A stretch of DNA of 52,638 bases from a bacterium (GTDB taxonomy: Bacteria; Planctomycetota; Planctomycetia; Planctomycetales; Planctomycetaceae). The stretch lies in the NCBI GenBank assembly GCA_016124895.1, contig WGMU01000054.1, forward strand, positions 1 to 52,638, given 5' to 3'. Of this stretch, positions 38,905 through 48,000 are shown one piece after another; within the stretch, counting starts at the first letter, position 1; the number at the start of each line of letters is the position of its first letter. The notes under the pieces were generated by a model that saw nothing but the letters and a program-made list of their open reading frames with translations, was not told where the DNA came from and made no database searches. A program made the translations under genes and the position numbers.

Positions 38905-39828
38905 ATGAGAAGCGACGAAACGACGGATGATCGAAGCAACAGCCCGATGGGCTCTCGCCCTGATTCCGCTCCTGCTTCGCGAGTCGCTGCTGTTTCGATT
39001 CTCGCGTCGCTGATCGCAATCGTTGGCTTCGCCGTGATCTTTCAGTTGGGTGCCGACACCAGTGAAGCGCAGCCGCGGTTTCGGCGGCGCACTTTTGATC
39101 TCGATGCGCCGCCCGATCGGCGCGGTGTGCCGGACTGGGAAGTCAACCAGCGGTTCAAGCACGACGTCTTTACGTTCGTCCGCCTGAAGTACAACTCGTA
39201 CGGACGCGGCGGCGGCTGGCAGACCGACTACCCGGACAGCGACCTCAACTTCAGCTACCGGCTGCAGCAGCTCACGTCGATGAAGGTCGACCCGAACGGC
39301 AAGATTCTGGAGATCACCGACCCGCGGCTGTTCGACTACCCGTGGGTCTACATGATCGAACCCGGCGGCATCGTGCTCAGCGAGGAAGAGGTCGTCACGC
39401 TGCGGAAGTACCTGCTCAACGGCGGCTTCATGATGGTCGACGACTTCTGGGGCGAGGCCGAGTGGTACGACTTCTACACCGAAATCAAACGCGTCTTCCC
39501 CGACCGCGAACCGATCGAACTGCCGCCCGAACACCCGCTCTTCCACTGCGTGTACGACCTGCCCGAGAAGCCGCAGATCCCAAGCATCAACGCCGCTCAG
39601 CAGGGTCGCTTCGCCGGCATCACCTGGGAACGCCCGGACGCTCGCGAGGTCCACTACAAGGGCATCTTCGACGACAAGGGCCGGATGATGGTCATCGTCT
39701 GCCACAACACGGACCTCGGCGACGGCTGGGAACGCGAAGGCGAAGACCCGTGGTACTTTAAGGAGTTCTCTGAAAAGAAGGCCTACCCACTGGGGATCAA
39801 TATTGTCTTTTACTCGATGACGCACTGA
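38905..39828 (+). CDS. DUF4159 domain protein
   Basis: A 307-residue protein with one N-terminal hydrophobic segment (VAAVSILASLIAIVGFAVIF) as anchor or uncleaved signal. The DUF4159 core follows: DVFTFVRLKYNSYGRGGGW, WQTDYPDSDLNFSYRLQQLT, YPWVYMIEPGGIVLSEEEVV, KYLLNGGFMMVDDFWGEAEW and a C-terminal PYPLGIN-like AYPLGINIVFYSMTH. The fold is glutamine-amidotransferase-like, and the family sits beside MoxR/BatA genes in many planctomycetes and Bacteroidetes. ATG 38905 is chosen because upstream in-frame codons lie inside a palindromic repeat. No enzymatic activity is known. Confidence 0.9.
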   Translation: MRSDETTDDRSNSPMGSRPDSAPASRVAAVSILASLIAIVGFAVIFQLGADTSEAQPRFRRRTFDLDAPPDRRGVPDWEVNQRFKHDVFTFVRLKYNSYGRGGGWQTDYPDSDLNFSYRLQQLTSMKVDPNGKILEITDPRLFDYPWVYMIEPGGIVLSEEEVVTLRKYLLNGGFMMVDDFWGEAEWYDFYTEIKRVFPDREPIELPPEHPLFHCVYDLPEKPQIPSINAAQQGRFAGITWERPDAREVHYKGIFDDKGRMMVIVCHNTDLGDGWEREGEDPWYFKEFSEKKAYPLGINIVFYSMTH

Positions 39829-39835
39829 CCTGACT

Positions 39836-39935
39836 CTGACGCAAAGGCGCAGAGTCGCAAAGGAACGCAAAGAGGAACTGATTGATGAATTGCTGTTTTC
39901 TTTGCGAATCTCTGCGTCTTAGCGGCTTTGCGTCA
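39836..39935. repeat. Dispersed palindromic repeat, 'GACGCAAAG' family, copy 3
   Basis: Left arm CTGACGCAAAGGCGCAGAG and right arm CTCTGCGTCTTAGCGGCTTT then GCGTCA. It lies in the 136-base gap between DUF4159 and moxR and so would be transcribed if the two are one operon. Confidence 0.85.
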
Positions 39936-39964
39936 AACTCGTACCTGCCTGCCTGAGGAATCCA

Positions 39965-40981
39965 ATGAGCCTGTCAGTTGCCCCTGAACACGGTGATGAG
40001 GAACGTCGCGTTGTTGAGCTGCTGCGGGGGGCTCGGACGACGATCTTTTCGGAACTGAAGAAGGTCATCATCGGGCAGGAAAAAGTGATCGAGCAGTTGC
40101 TGCTGGCGCTGTTCTCCGGTGGGCACTGTCTCATCACCGGAGCACCGGGGCTGGCGAAGACGCTGCTGGTGAAGTCGGTCTCCGATCTGTTCCATCTGAA
40201 GTTCAACCGCATCCAGTTCACTCCCGACCTGATGCCCGCAGACATCACCGGCACCGAGATCCTCGAACAGGACGAGGACGGACAGCGGAAGATGGTCTTC
40301 GTGCCGGGGCCGATCTTCGCCAACGTGATCCTCGCCGACGAAATCAACCGCACGCCGCCGAAGACGCAGTCAGCACTGCTCGAAGCGATGCAGGAAAAGC
40401 AGGTCACCGCCGCCGGTCGCCGGATGCCGCTGGAAGCTCCGTTCTTTGTGCTCGCGACGCAGAACCCGATCGAGATGGAAGGCACGTACCCGCTGCCCGA
40501 AGCACAGCTCGACCGCTTCATGTTCAACGTCATCGTCGAGTACCTGCCCGAAGACGACGAAGTCGCCGTCGTGACGAAGACGACGTCCGGACCGCAGGAA
40601 GAACTCAAGCCGTTGTTCGCCGGGACCGACCTGCTGAGCTTTAAGTCCGTCGTGCAGTCGGTGCCGATCGCCGAAGACGTCGCCCGTTACGCCGTCCGTC
40701 TGGCGGCTGCGTCACGGCCTGGCGAAGCGAAGACGCCGGCGTTCATCAACGACTGGGTCAACTGGGGCGCCGGTCTGCGAGCGGGCCAGTACCTGGTCCT
40801 CGGCGCCAAAGCCCGAGCCGTCCTCAACGGTCGCTCGCACGTCTCGATCGACGATATCAAAGCCGTCGCTCACCCGGTCATGCGGCACCGCATCCTGGTC
40901 AACTACCGAGCCGAAGCCGACGGAATCAGCGTCGAAAAAGTCATCAGCCGCCTGATCGAAGAGGTTCCAGAACCAGCCTGA
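39965..40981 (+). CDS. MoxR family AAA+ ATPase
   Basis: A 338-residue AAA+ ATPase of the MoxR type. Walker A GAPGLAKT (residues 59-66), Walker B VILADEINRTPPKTQSALLE, sensor 1 FFVLATQNPIEMEGTYPLPE, and the arginine-finger region AQLDRFMF. The C-terminal lid has AVLNGRSHVSIDDIKAVAHP. MoxR ATPases act with DUF58 and VWA proteins as chaperones or metal/cofactor insertion machines at the membrane; that is family knowledge. Here it leads the DUF58-BatA-VWA gene set, separated from it by a 394-base repeat-rich gap and a small membrane protein. Confidence 0.97.
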   Translation: MSLSVAPEHGDEERRVVELLRGARTTIFSELKKVIIGQEKVIEQLLLALFSGGHCLITGAPGLAKTLLVKSVSDLFHLKFNRIQFTPDLMPADITGTEILEQDEDGQRKMVFVPGPIFANVILADEINRTPPKTQSALLEAMQEKQVTAAGRRMPLEAPFFVLATQNPIEMEGTYPLPEAQLDRFMFNVIVEYLPEDDEVAVVTKTTSGPQEELKPLFAGTDLLSFKSVVQSVPIAEDVARYAVRLAAASRPGEAKTPAFINDWVNWGAGLRAGQYLVLGAKARAVLNGRSHVSIDDIKAVAHPVMRHRILVNYRAEADGISVEKVISRLIEEVPEPA

Positions 40982-41016
40982 AGTAGGGCCGGTTCCCACC
41001 GGCCAGCCCCCCTCCT

Positions 41017-41115
41017 GTAGGCCGGACCCAAGAGCGCAGCGACGCCGTTCCGGCAGTCAGAATCGCAAATCAAAATCACCATTGCCGGAGCGGCGCTTCG
41101 CTTGATTCGGCCTAC
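41017..41115. repeat. Palindromic repeat 'GTAGGCCG...CGGCCTAC'
   Basis: The left arm (GTAGGCCGGACCCAAGAGCG...) and right arm (...CGCTTCGCTTGATTCGGCCTAC region) pair imperfectly over about 33 bases. A separate small hairpin, GGCCGGTTCCCACCGGCC, lies at 40987-41004 just after the moxR stop. Confidence 0.75.
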
Positions 41116-41163
41116 GAACTCAGAACAACGAGCCATTCAACGATGATCGAAACGGAATCTGCC

Positions 41164-41361
41164 TTGAGCCGCGAAGCGGCGGCAGCCTGTAGCCTCGGGC
41201 GTAAGCCCGAGGTAACGGTCCGCCCAATTTCATTGAGCCGCGAAGCGGCGGCAGATGTCTGTTCTGGACTCTGCTGCCGCCGCTTCGCGGTTCGACTTGT
41301 GTTTGCTCCTGGTCCGTGGGCTGACGCCCACGGCTACAACCTGTCGCCGCTTCGCGGCTGA
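41164..41361. repeat. Nested repeat cluster
   Basis: The 22-mer starting TTGAGCCGCGAAGCGGCGGC occurs directly at 41164-41185 and 41233-41254, and inverted at 41274-41295. Between them sit hairpins CCTCGGGCGTAAGCCCGAGG and CGTGGGCTGACGCCCACGG, and a last partial copy, CGCCGCTTCGCGGCTGA, at about 41345-41361. This looks like several insertions of related short elements into one another. Confidence 0.75.
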
Positions 41362-41375
41362 ATCGCCCAACAATC

Positions 41376-41861
41376 ATGACCGACCGCCGCAAACCAAACG
41401 TCGACGTGCCGCGAGCTGCAAAGTGCCTGTCACTTGCTGCGTGCATCCTGACGTTGGGCGCGATGCCCTTTGAATTCGCCGATTGGGGAAACAAGGGAAT
41501 GCTCGGGGCAGGAATTCAGTCTGGGTTCAACACGATGGGAATTATCTGCACCTGGCTGCTCTTCTACGGCGGCTTTGTCGTCTTTTTGGCCAACATCTTT
41601 GTGTTTGGAACCTGCCAGGAGATTCTTGGACGTCACAAGCGAACCGGCAGCGGCTGGTGGTTCTGCACGCTGCACTGGATCGTGTCACTGCTGAGCGTTT
41701 GGGGTCTTGAGAAGTCACTGAAACTTGACGGCTTCATTGCTGCCCGCGCGTGGCAGATTGGACAGGTCAGTTCAGCGGTGGCTGCAACGATCTATGCCGC
41801 ATCCGTCGGCAGACAATTGAGAGCCCAACCCACGACACAGAACCCGTCACCGAATATTTGA
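41376..41861 (+). CDS. Small membrane protein, unknown
   Basis: A 161-residue protein with three to four hydrophobic segments (AAKCLSLAACILTLGAMPF, MGIICTWLLFYGGFVVFLAN, WFCTLHWIVSLLSVW, and AVAATIYAASVG). The start has no strong ribosome site and lies at the edge of the repeat cluster, so the gene is less certain than its neighbours. Its stop codon is directly followed by the DUF58 start (no gap). I do not recognise the family. Confidence 0.6.
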   Translation: MTDRRKPNVDVPRAAKCLSLAACILTLGAMPFEFADWGNKGMLGAGIQSGFNTMGIICTWLLFYGGFVVFLANIFVFGTCQEILGRHKRTGSGWWFCTLHWIVSLLSVWGLEKSLKLDGFIAARAWQIGQVSSAVAATIYAASVGRQLRAQPTTQNPSPNI

Positions 41862-42839
41862 ATGGCCAACTCAACCAACACATCTGGAATTGGACGCTAC
41901 GCGGATCCGGCCGTGCTGATGCGGATTCGGGCGCTGGATCTGCGCGTGCGGCTGATTATGGATGGGTTTTACAACGGGTTGCATCGCAGTCCGCTGCACG
42001 GGTTCTCGGTCGAATTCTCTGAATACCGGCAATACACGGAAGGCGACGATCCGCGGTTTATCGACTGGAAGATCGCCGCTCGGTCGGACCGCTACTTCAT
42101 CAAGCTGTTCGAGGATGAGACGAACCTGCGGTGCCATCTGGTCGTCGACAACAGCCGCTCGATGGCGTTCGGAACGACGCAGACGGACCAGGGCGGAACG
42201 TACACGAAGGCGGACTACGCGAAGACGCTGGCCGGTTGTCTGGCTTACGCACTGATCGAGCAGCGCGATGCTGCCGGGCTGGTTGTCTTCGACGAGGAAG
42301 TCGACGAGTACATCCCGGCTCGGTTCCGGCACGGTCAGTTGCGGCAGATTTATCAGGCTCTGGAAAAGGCCGAGGGCGGCAAGTCGACAGACCTGACAAA
42401 GCCGCTCGAACGAGTCGCCAGTCAGATGCGGAAGCGCGGGATGGTGATTCTCATCTCGGACTTCCTCGCGCCGATCGACGGGCTGGAACGGGACCTCGGG
42501 TATCTGGCGTCGAGCGGGCACGAGCTGGTCGTCTTCCAGGTGCTTGATCCGCAGGAACTGCACTTCGAGTTTGAAGACGCGGCCCTGTTCACGGATCTCG
42601 AAACAGGCAGGCAGCTTTACATCGATCCCGGCCAGGCTCGCGCGTCGTACCGGAAGAAGCTCGACGAGCACCTGGCCGCCGTGAAGAAGTCGTGCGAGAA
42701 GCTGGGAGCGGTTTACGAACTCACGACAACCGACCGGCCCCTGGAGCTGGCGTTGACCGAGTTCTTCGTTCGGCAGCAGCACCAGCGGGCGAATGGCGGG
42801 CGGGTCCGGCAGCGACGCAGCTCAGGGAGGGCCGGATGA
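41862..42839 (+). CDS. DUF58 domain protein
   Basis: A 325-residue protein. The DUF58 hallmark is FSVEFSEYRQYTEGDDPRFI then DWKIAARSDRYFIKLFEDET. A VWA-like fold follows: HLVVDNSRSMAFG (DxSxS MIDAS), then KRGMVILISDFLAP. It starts directly after the previous stop and overlaps batA by four bases (ATGA), so it is translationally coupled. DUF58 proteins work with MoxR ATPases; the exact action is unknown. Confidence 0.96.
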   Translation: MANSTNTSGIGRYADPAVLMRIRALDLRVRLIMDGFYNGLHRSPLHGFSVEFSEYRQYTEGDDPRFIDWKIAARSDRYFIKLFEDETNLRCHLVVDNSRSMAFGTTQTDQGGTYTKADYAKTLAGCLAYALIEQRDAAGLVVFDEEVDEYIPARFRHGQLRQIYQALEKAEGGKSTDLTKPLERVASQMRKRGMVILISDFLAPIDGLERDLGYLASSGHELVVFQVLDPQELHFEFEDAALFTDLETGRQLYIDPGQARASYRKKLDEHLAAVKKSCEKLGAVYELTTTDRPLELALTEFFVRQQHQRANGGRVRQRRSSGRAG

Positions 42840-45031
42840 GTTTCCTGACGCCGCTGTATCTCGCCGGTCTGATCGCCATCGCGGGGCCGATCCTGTTTCA
42901 CATGATCCGCCGCACGCCGAAGGGGCAGGTGCCCTTCAGCACGCTGATGTTCCTGGAACCGTCGCCGCCGAAAGTCACCAGCCGGTCGCGGATCGAACAC
43001 TGGCTGCTGCTGTTGTTGCGAGCCGCCGCGGTCATCCTGCTGGCGATGGCATTCTCGCGACCGTTCCTGCGGCAGGCTGAAGATCAACTGGTTGCTTCGT
43101 CCGGCGAACGGGTTGTCATTCTGCTCGACACGAGCGCCAGCATGCGCCGCGATTCACTGTGGACCGACGCAGTTGCCGAGTGTCGGAAAACGATCGACGC
43201 TCTGGCCGACGACGATACCGCCGCGCTGTACACGTTCAATCAGTCGCTGCAGAAGGAACTCTCGATCGAGGACTGGCAGCAGCTGGAACGCGGCCAGGCA
43301 AAGGCGCTGCTGCTCAAACGGCTCGACGAACTCATGCCCGGCTGGGGCGGTACGGACATCGGTGAGATCCTGCCCGACGCCGTGTCAGCAGCGATCGAGA
43401 CTTCCGAAGAAAACAAAGCGGCGGTCGCGACGCGAATCGTGCTGATCTCCGACCTGCAGCGAGGCAGCCGAGTCGACGCGTTGCAGGCGGTCGAGTGGCC
43501 GGAGACGCTGACTGTTGACGTCCGGCCTGTCGCGACGAAGAAACGCTCGAATGCCGGCGTGCAGATCGTCGGTGACACGCGCGGCGATCGCGGCCTGCGA
43601 GTGCGGATCGAGAACTCGCTCGAGTCGACACTCGACCGCTTCGACGTGCTGATCAGCGATGCGGCGGCGAAGTCGAGTCTTCCGCCAGTAGCGCCCGCCG
43701 TCGTGCAGGCGTCGCAGGCAACTGGTTCGTCTGAGATTCAGCAGGTCTCGCTGGAGACGACGGTGTCGGAACCGTTCGCGCGGCGCGGCGTTCTTGTCCC
43801 GCCGGGGCAGAGCCGCATCGTGCGGTTTGACGATGTGCCGGACGAGTGGCTCGGCGTTGAAGTTTCGCTGACCGGTGACGAAACGAGTTTCGACAACCGC
43901 GTCTGGAGTGCCCGTCTGCAGCCAGCAGTGGTTCCGGTCGTTTATTACGGAGCGGGTGCAATGAACGATCCCGAGTCGCTGCGGTTTTACGTCGAAGGAG
44001 CACTGCTGCCGACGCCCGAACGCACGATCGATTTTGTATCGGCGGACGAGACACTCACCGAGGCCGCTCTGCAGACGCAGGGGTTGATCATCGTCGCGCG
44101 GGAGCTGACGCCGGACGAAGCTCAATCGATCCACTCCGCCGTGCAGCGAGGTTCGCACGTCGTCTCGGTCGGGCAGTCGGTTGTCGAATGCCGCCAGGCG
44201 TTTGAGCTCGCGGGCCAGTCAGCCCCGGACGTGACTGAAGCTAACGTCAGCAATTATGCGATGCTCAGCGATGTCGACGTCACGCACCCGCTGCTGTCTG
44301 CGTATGCCGATGCCAAGCTGGCGAACTTCACCAGTCTGACGATCTGGAAGCACCGAACGATCGCGGGACTCGATTCCGACGCGAACGACAAAACGAAAAT
44401 CAGCTCGCTGGCAAAACTCGATGGCCGATCGCCCGGCATTGTTGAACTCGATGCGGATCCCGGTCGCGTGACGCTGTTCACATTTGGCTGGTTTGACGAC
44501 CAGAGCAACTTCTTCCGCTGGTCGCGCTTCCCGCCGCTGCTCAAGGAACTGGTCGACGCAACACCGGGACGGATCGAAACGCCGACGCGGTTGACGGTCG
44601 GCCAGTCGGTCGCGCTGTCGGACTTCGCGGGGAAGCTCGCGGACAAGGTCAAAGTGACGCCGCCATCGGAATCGTGGTCGTCGTCGCAGGACAGTGCGGC
44701 GGAAGTGCCGCTGACCGAACCGGGCATCTACCGGCTGAAGTGGGACTCGGAGAACGGCACGCAGGACGTGCGGCTGGCGGCGAATCTTGATCCGCTGGAA
44801 AGCCGGACGTCGCCGCTGGGGCTTGATGAGCTGATCGCTCTGGGCGTGCCCGTCAGTGAGAATTCGGCTCCGTTGTCTCTCGAAGAGACGCGGCAGCTTC
44901 AGGCTCGTGAGCTGGAGTCGCGGCAGCGGTTCTGGCAGTGGATCATCTTCGCGGCACTACTGCTGCTGCTCGTCGAAAGCTGGCTCGCCGGCCGGCTGAC
45001 AACGACGGCTGCTCCGGCATCGTCGGAGTGA
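42836..45031 (+). CDS. BatA-like VWA membrane protein
   Basis: A 731-residue protein. ATG 42836 in the ATGA overlap follows AGGGAGGG. The BatA N-terminus is clear: LTPLYLAGLIAIAGPILFHM then RRTPKGQVPFSTLMFL, with a second helix at about 58-76 (WLLLLLRAAAVILLAMAF). The VWA domain has VVILLDTSASMRRDS (intact DxSxS MIDAS), GWGGTDIG and IVLISDLQRGSR. A Rossmann/GATase-like part follows at about 370-600, and a last membrane helix near the C-terminus (WIIFAALLLLLVESWLAG). Bat proteins were linked to aerotolerance in Bacteroides; here the role is inferred as part of a MoxR-linked envelope complex. Confidence 0.93.
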   Translation: MSFLTPLYLAGLIAIAGPILFHMIRRTPKGQVPFSTLMFLEPSPPKVTSRSRIEHWLLLLLRAAAVILLAMAFSRPFLRQAEDQLVASSGERVVILLDTSASMRRDSLWTDAVAECRKTIDALADDDTAALYTFNQSLQKELSIEDWQQLERGQAKALLLKRLDELMPGWGGTDIGEILPDAVSAAIETSEENKAAVATRIVLISDLQRGSRVDALQAVEWPETLTVDVRPVATKKRSNAGVQIVGDTRGDRGLRVRIENSLESTLDRFDVLISDAAAKSSLPPVAPAVVQASQATGSSEIQQVSLETTVSEPFARRGVLVPPGQSRIVRFDDVPDEWLGVEVSLTGDETSFDNRVWSARLQPAVVPVVYYGAGAMNDPESLRFYVEGALLPTPERTIDFVSADETLTEAALQTQGLIIVARELTPDEAQSIHSAVQRGSHVVSVGQSVVECRQAFELAGQSAPDVTEANVSNYAMLSDVDVTHPLLSAYADAKLANFTSLTIWKHRTIAGLDSDANDKTKISSLAKLDGRSPGIVELDADPGRVTLFTFGWFDDQSNFFRWSRFPPLLKELVDATPGRIETPTRLTVGQSVALSDFAGKLADKVKVTPPSESWSSSQDSAAEVPLTEPGIYRLKWDSENGTQDVRLAANLDPLESRTSPLGLDELIALGVPVSENSAPLSLEETRQLQARELESRQRFWQWIIFAALLLLLVESWLAGRLTTTAAPASSE

Positions 45032-45070
45032 TTTGCAAAAGCGCTTCCGCACGCATCGAAAGGTCATTCG

Positions 45071-48000
45071 ATGGACGCACAGGTTTCGCGACAATTGAAG
45101 CAGGTCATAAACCGGACACGGAATGCGAAACGGCTGAAGAGCCTTACGTGGCTGTGGTCGCTGCTGGCACTCGTTGCCGCTCTGGCCTGGTCGATTGCTC
45201 CTGCAGCGATCTCAGGTGCCACTGTCGCGCAGCTACTGCCGGTTGCTGGACTACTCGGGACGTTGTGGACTCTACGTCCGCGTGAACTGTCGGCTCTGGA
45301 AACACACGACGTGGCAGCGGCGATTGAAGCCCGTTTCCCCGACCTGCAGCAGCGGTTGCTGACAGCGATCGAGCAGAAACCAAATCCCGAAACCGGTCAC
45401 TTTTCGTGGCTGCAGACTGTGCTGGCAGCCGAGGTACGCTCGCACTCGTACGTTTATGACTGGCGGAAAGCGGTACCCTTGCCGGGCCTCTTGCTGCGCG
45501 GTGCGACGGCGTTGACTGCCGTCTGCATGACGTCGTGGCTGGCAACGCAACTCTGGGAGATCAAGCCGACGCTGGTTGCCGATTCGTCATCGACGGAAGA
45601 GCCCAAGAACCCGGAAGCCGGCACGCGGTTTCAGCTCTCAGTTGATCCCGGTAACGCGGAAGTCGAACGCGGCAGCAGTCTGTTGATCCTCGCTCGCTTT
45701 GCGGGACCGCTGCCGGCTGAGGTTTCGCTGAACCGGACGACGGCAGACGGCGAATCCTCACTGCCGATGGCCAAAGCACTCGACGACCCGCTCTTTGGTA
45801 TTCGGCTCCCCGGTGTGACGAGCGACTTTGAGTATTCGGTCCGCTACGACGATGAAAACTCGGAACGATTCCGCATTGCGGTTTACGAACTGCCGCGGGT
45901 CGAGCAGATCGACGCGACTGTCGAGTTTCCGTCGTACGCCAATCTGCCGAACGAGACGATCGAAGACACCTGGCAGGTCGCTGCGGTGGAAGGTTCGAAC
46001 GTGCTGCTGAAGTGCCGGTTGAACAAGCCGATCGCCGACGGTTCACTGTTCAGCGAGCATGGCGACGAGTTTCCGCTGGCGGCAGTGGAATCGCGCGCCG
46101 TGCCGGCTGACCCAGCAGGTGGTAAGGACGCCGGGCAGGCGGCGAGACAATTTCTCTACGCGGCCAGGATCCCGGTGCGTAAGTCGCTGAAGCTGCGGTT
46201 CGCGCTGCAGGATGACAGGGACCGAGAGAACCGGGACGAAGATGAATTCCGCATCGACGCGCTGCCGAACAAGCCGCCGGAAATCAAGCTGACGTTTCCG
46301 GCTCGTGACCTCCGCGTTTCGCCGGTTGAGGAACTGCAGCTTGAAGCGAACGTCTGGGACGACTTCGGGCTGAGTGGGCTGGGTCTTGAGCTGGCGGTCG
46401 CCGATCAGCCGACGAAGACAATCACTCTGACAGAGAAGGCAGCCGGTCGGGAAATGCACCAGCTCGCGCATATGGTGCAGCTCGAACTGGAGAACGCCGA
46501 GCCCGACCAGCTCGTTTCGTACTACTTCTTCGCTGACGACTTCGACTCGGCGGGCCAGCCGCGACGGACGATGTCCGACATGTTCTTCGCGGAGGTGCGG
46601 CACTTCGAGGAGATCTTCCGCGAGGGCCGGCAGCCACCCGGTGGTCAGCAGCAGCAACAACAGCAACAGCAGCAGGGCCAGAACGCTCAGCAGGCCGAGC
46701 AGCTTGCCGACCTGCAGAAACAGATCATGAACGCGACCTGGAACATCATCCGCCGCGAGACGCGAGACGAAGTCTCAGCGTCGTTTGCCGAAGACACCGG
46801 GGCGCTGATCGAGTCGCAGCAGGAAGCTCTCTCGCAGCTCAGCGAACTGGCCGAGAAAGTGCAGGATCCGGTCTCGAAGGGACACGTCACGAATATCGCG
46901 AAGGCGATGACGTCGGCGATCGACCGTCTGACAACTGCGCGGACGGACAAGGATGCCGACGTGCTCGAAGAAGCGCTGCGGCACGAGCGGTCGGCCTATC
47001 AGGGACTGCTGAAGCTGAGGGCTCGCGAGCACGAAGTTACGCAGCAACAACAGCAGCAATCGCAGAGCCGCAGCCAGCAGCAGAACAGCCGCTCGCAGCA
47101 GCAGCTCGACCAGCTCGAACTCGACAACGAAAAGAATCGCTACGAAGCCGAGCGGCAGGCTCAGCAGCAGGAGAGCGAGCAGCAACAGAACCAGGAGCAG
47201 TTGCAGGTGCTCAATCGGCTGCGGGAACTCGCACGGCGGCAGGGCGACCTGAATCAGAAGCTGCGCGAGCTGGAACTCGCACTGAAGGCCGCCGAGGACA
47301 AGAAGAAGCAGGAGGAAATCGAGCGGCAGCTCAAGCGCCTGCGTGAGGAGCAGCGCGAACTGCTGCGCGACTTCGACGAACTCCGCAACCGCATGGAGCA
47401 GCCGCAGAATCAGCAGCAGCTTGCCGAAGAGAGTCAAAAACTTGACGAGACGCGCGACCGAGTGCGTCAGGCCTCCGAGGCGCTCGAAAAGGGCCAGGTT
47501 TCGCAGGCACTTAACGAGGGCACGCGAGCCGAGCGGGAGCTGCAGGAGATTCGTGACGATGTCAGACAGAAAGCTGCCGGCCAGTTCGGCGACGAGATGC
47601 GCGATCTCCGGCAGCAGGCTCGGGAGATCGGCGAACGGCAGGATCAGATCGCTCAGCAACTGAACGGTGACGAGAAGAAGGAAGCCGGTGCCCGGCCATC
47701 GCTGCGGAGTGCTGAGAAGCGAGAAGACCTGCGGGACGAATTTCGCGATCAGCGCAAGCAGCTCGAACAAGTGATGGACCGGATGCGCGAGGTTGTCGAG
47801 AAGGCCGAAACCGCAGAGCCGCTGCTCGCGCGGCAGTTGTACGAGACCGTTCGGCAGGCGAGATCAGACCGGACCGACGAAGCGCTCGAGCAGGCTAATC
47901 AGCTTCTGCAGCGTGGCCTTGTTAAAGAGGCGGCCGAGGCCGAGGACTTCGCCCACAAAGGCATCGACCGTTTGCAGCAGGGCATTGAGCAGGCAGCGGA

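Noticed and set aside
46775-47770. Long Leu-rich open frame antisense to the coiled-coil gene
   Set aside because: It is the mirror of the Gln/Glu-rich coding strand (CAG read backwards gives CTG, Leu). No ribosome site or family motif.
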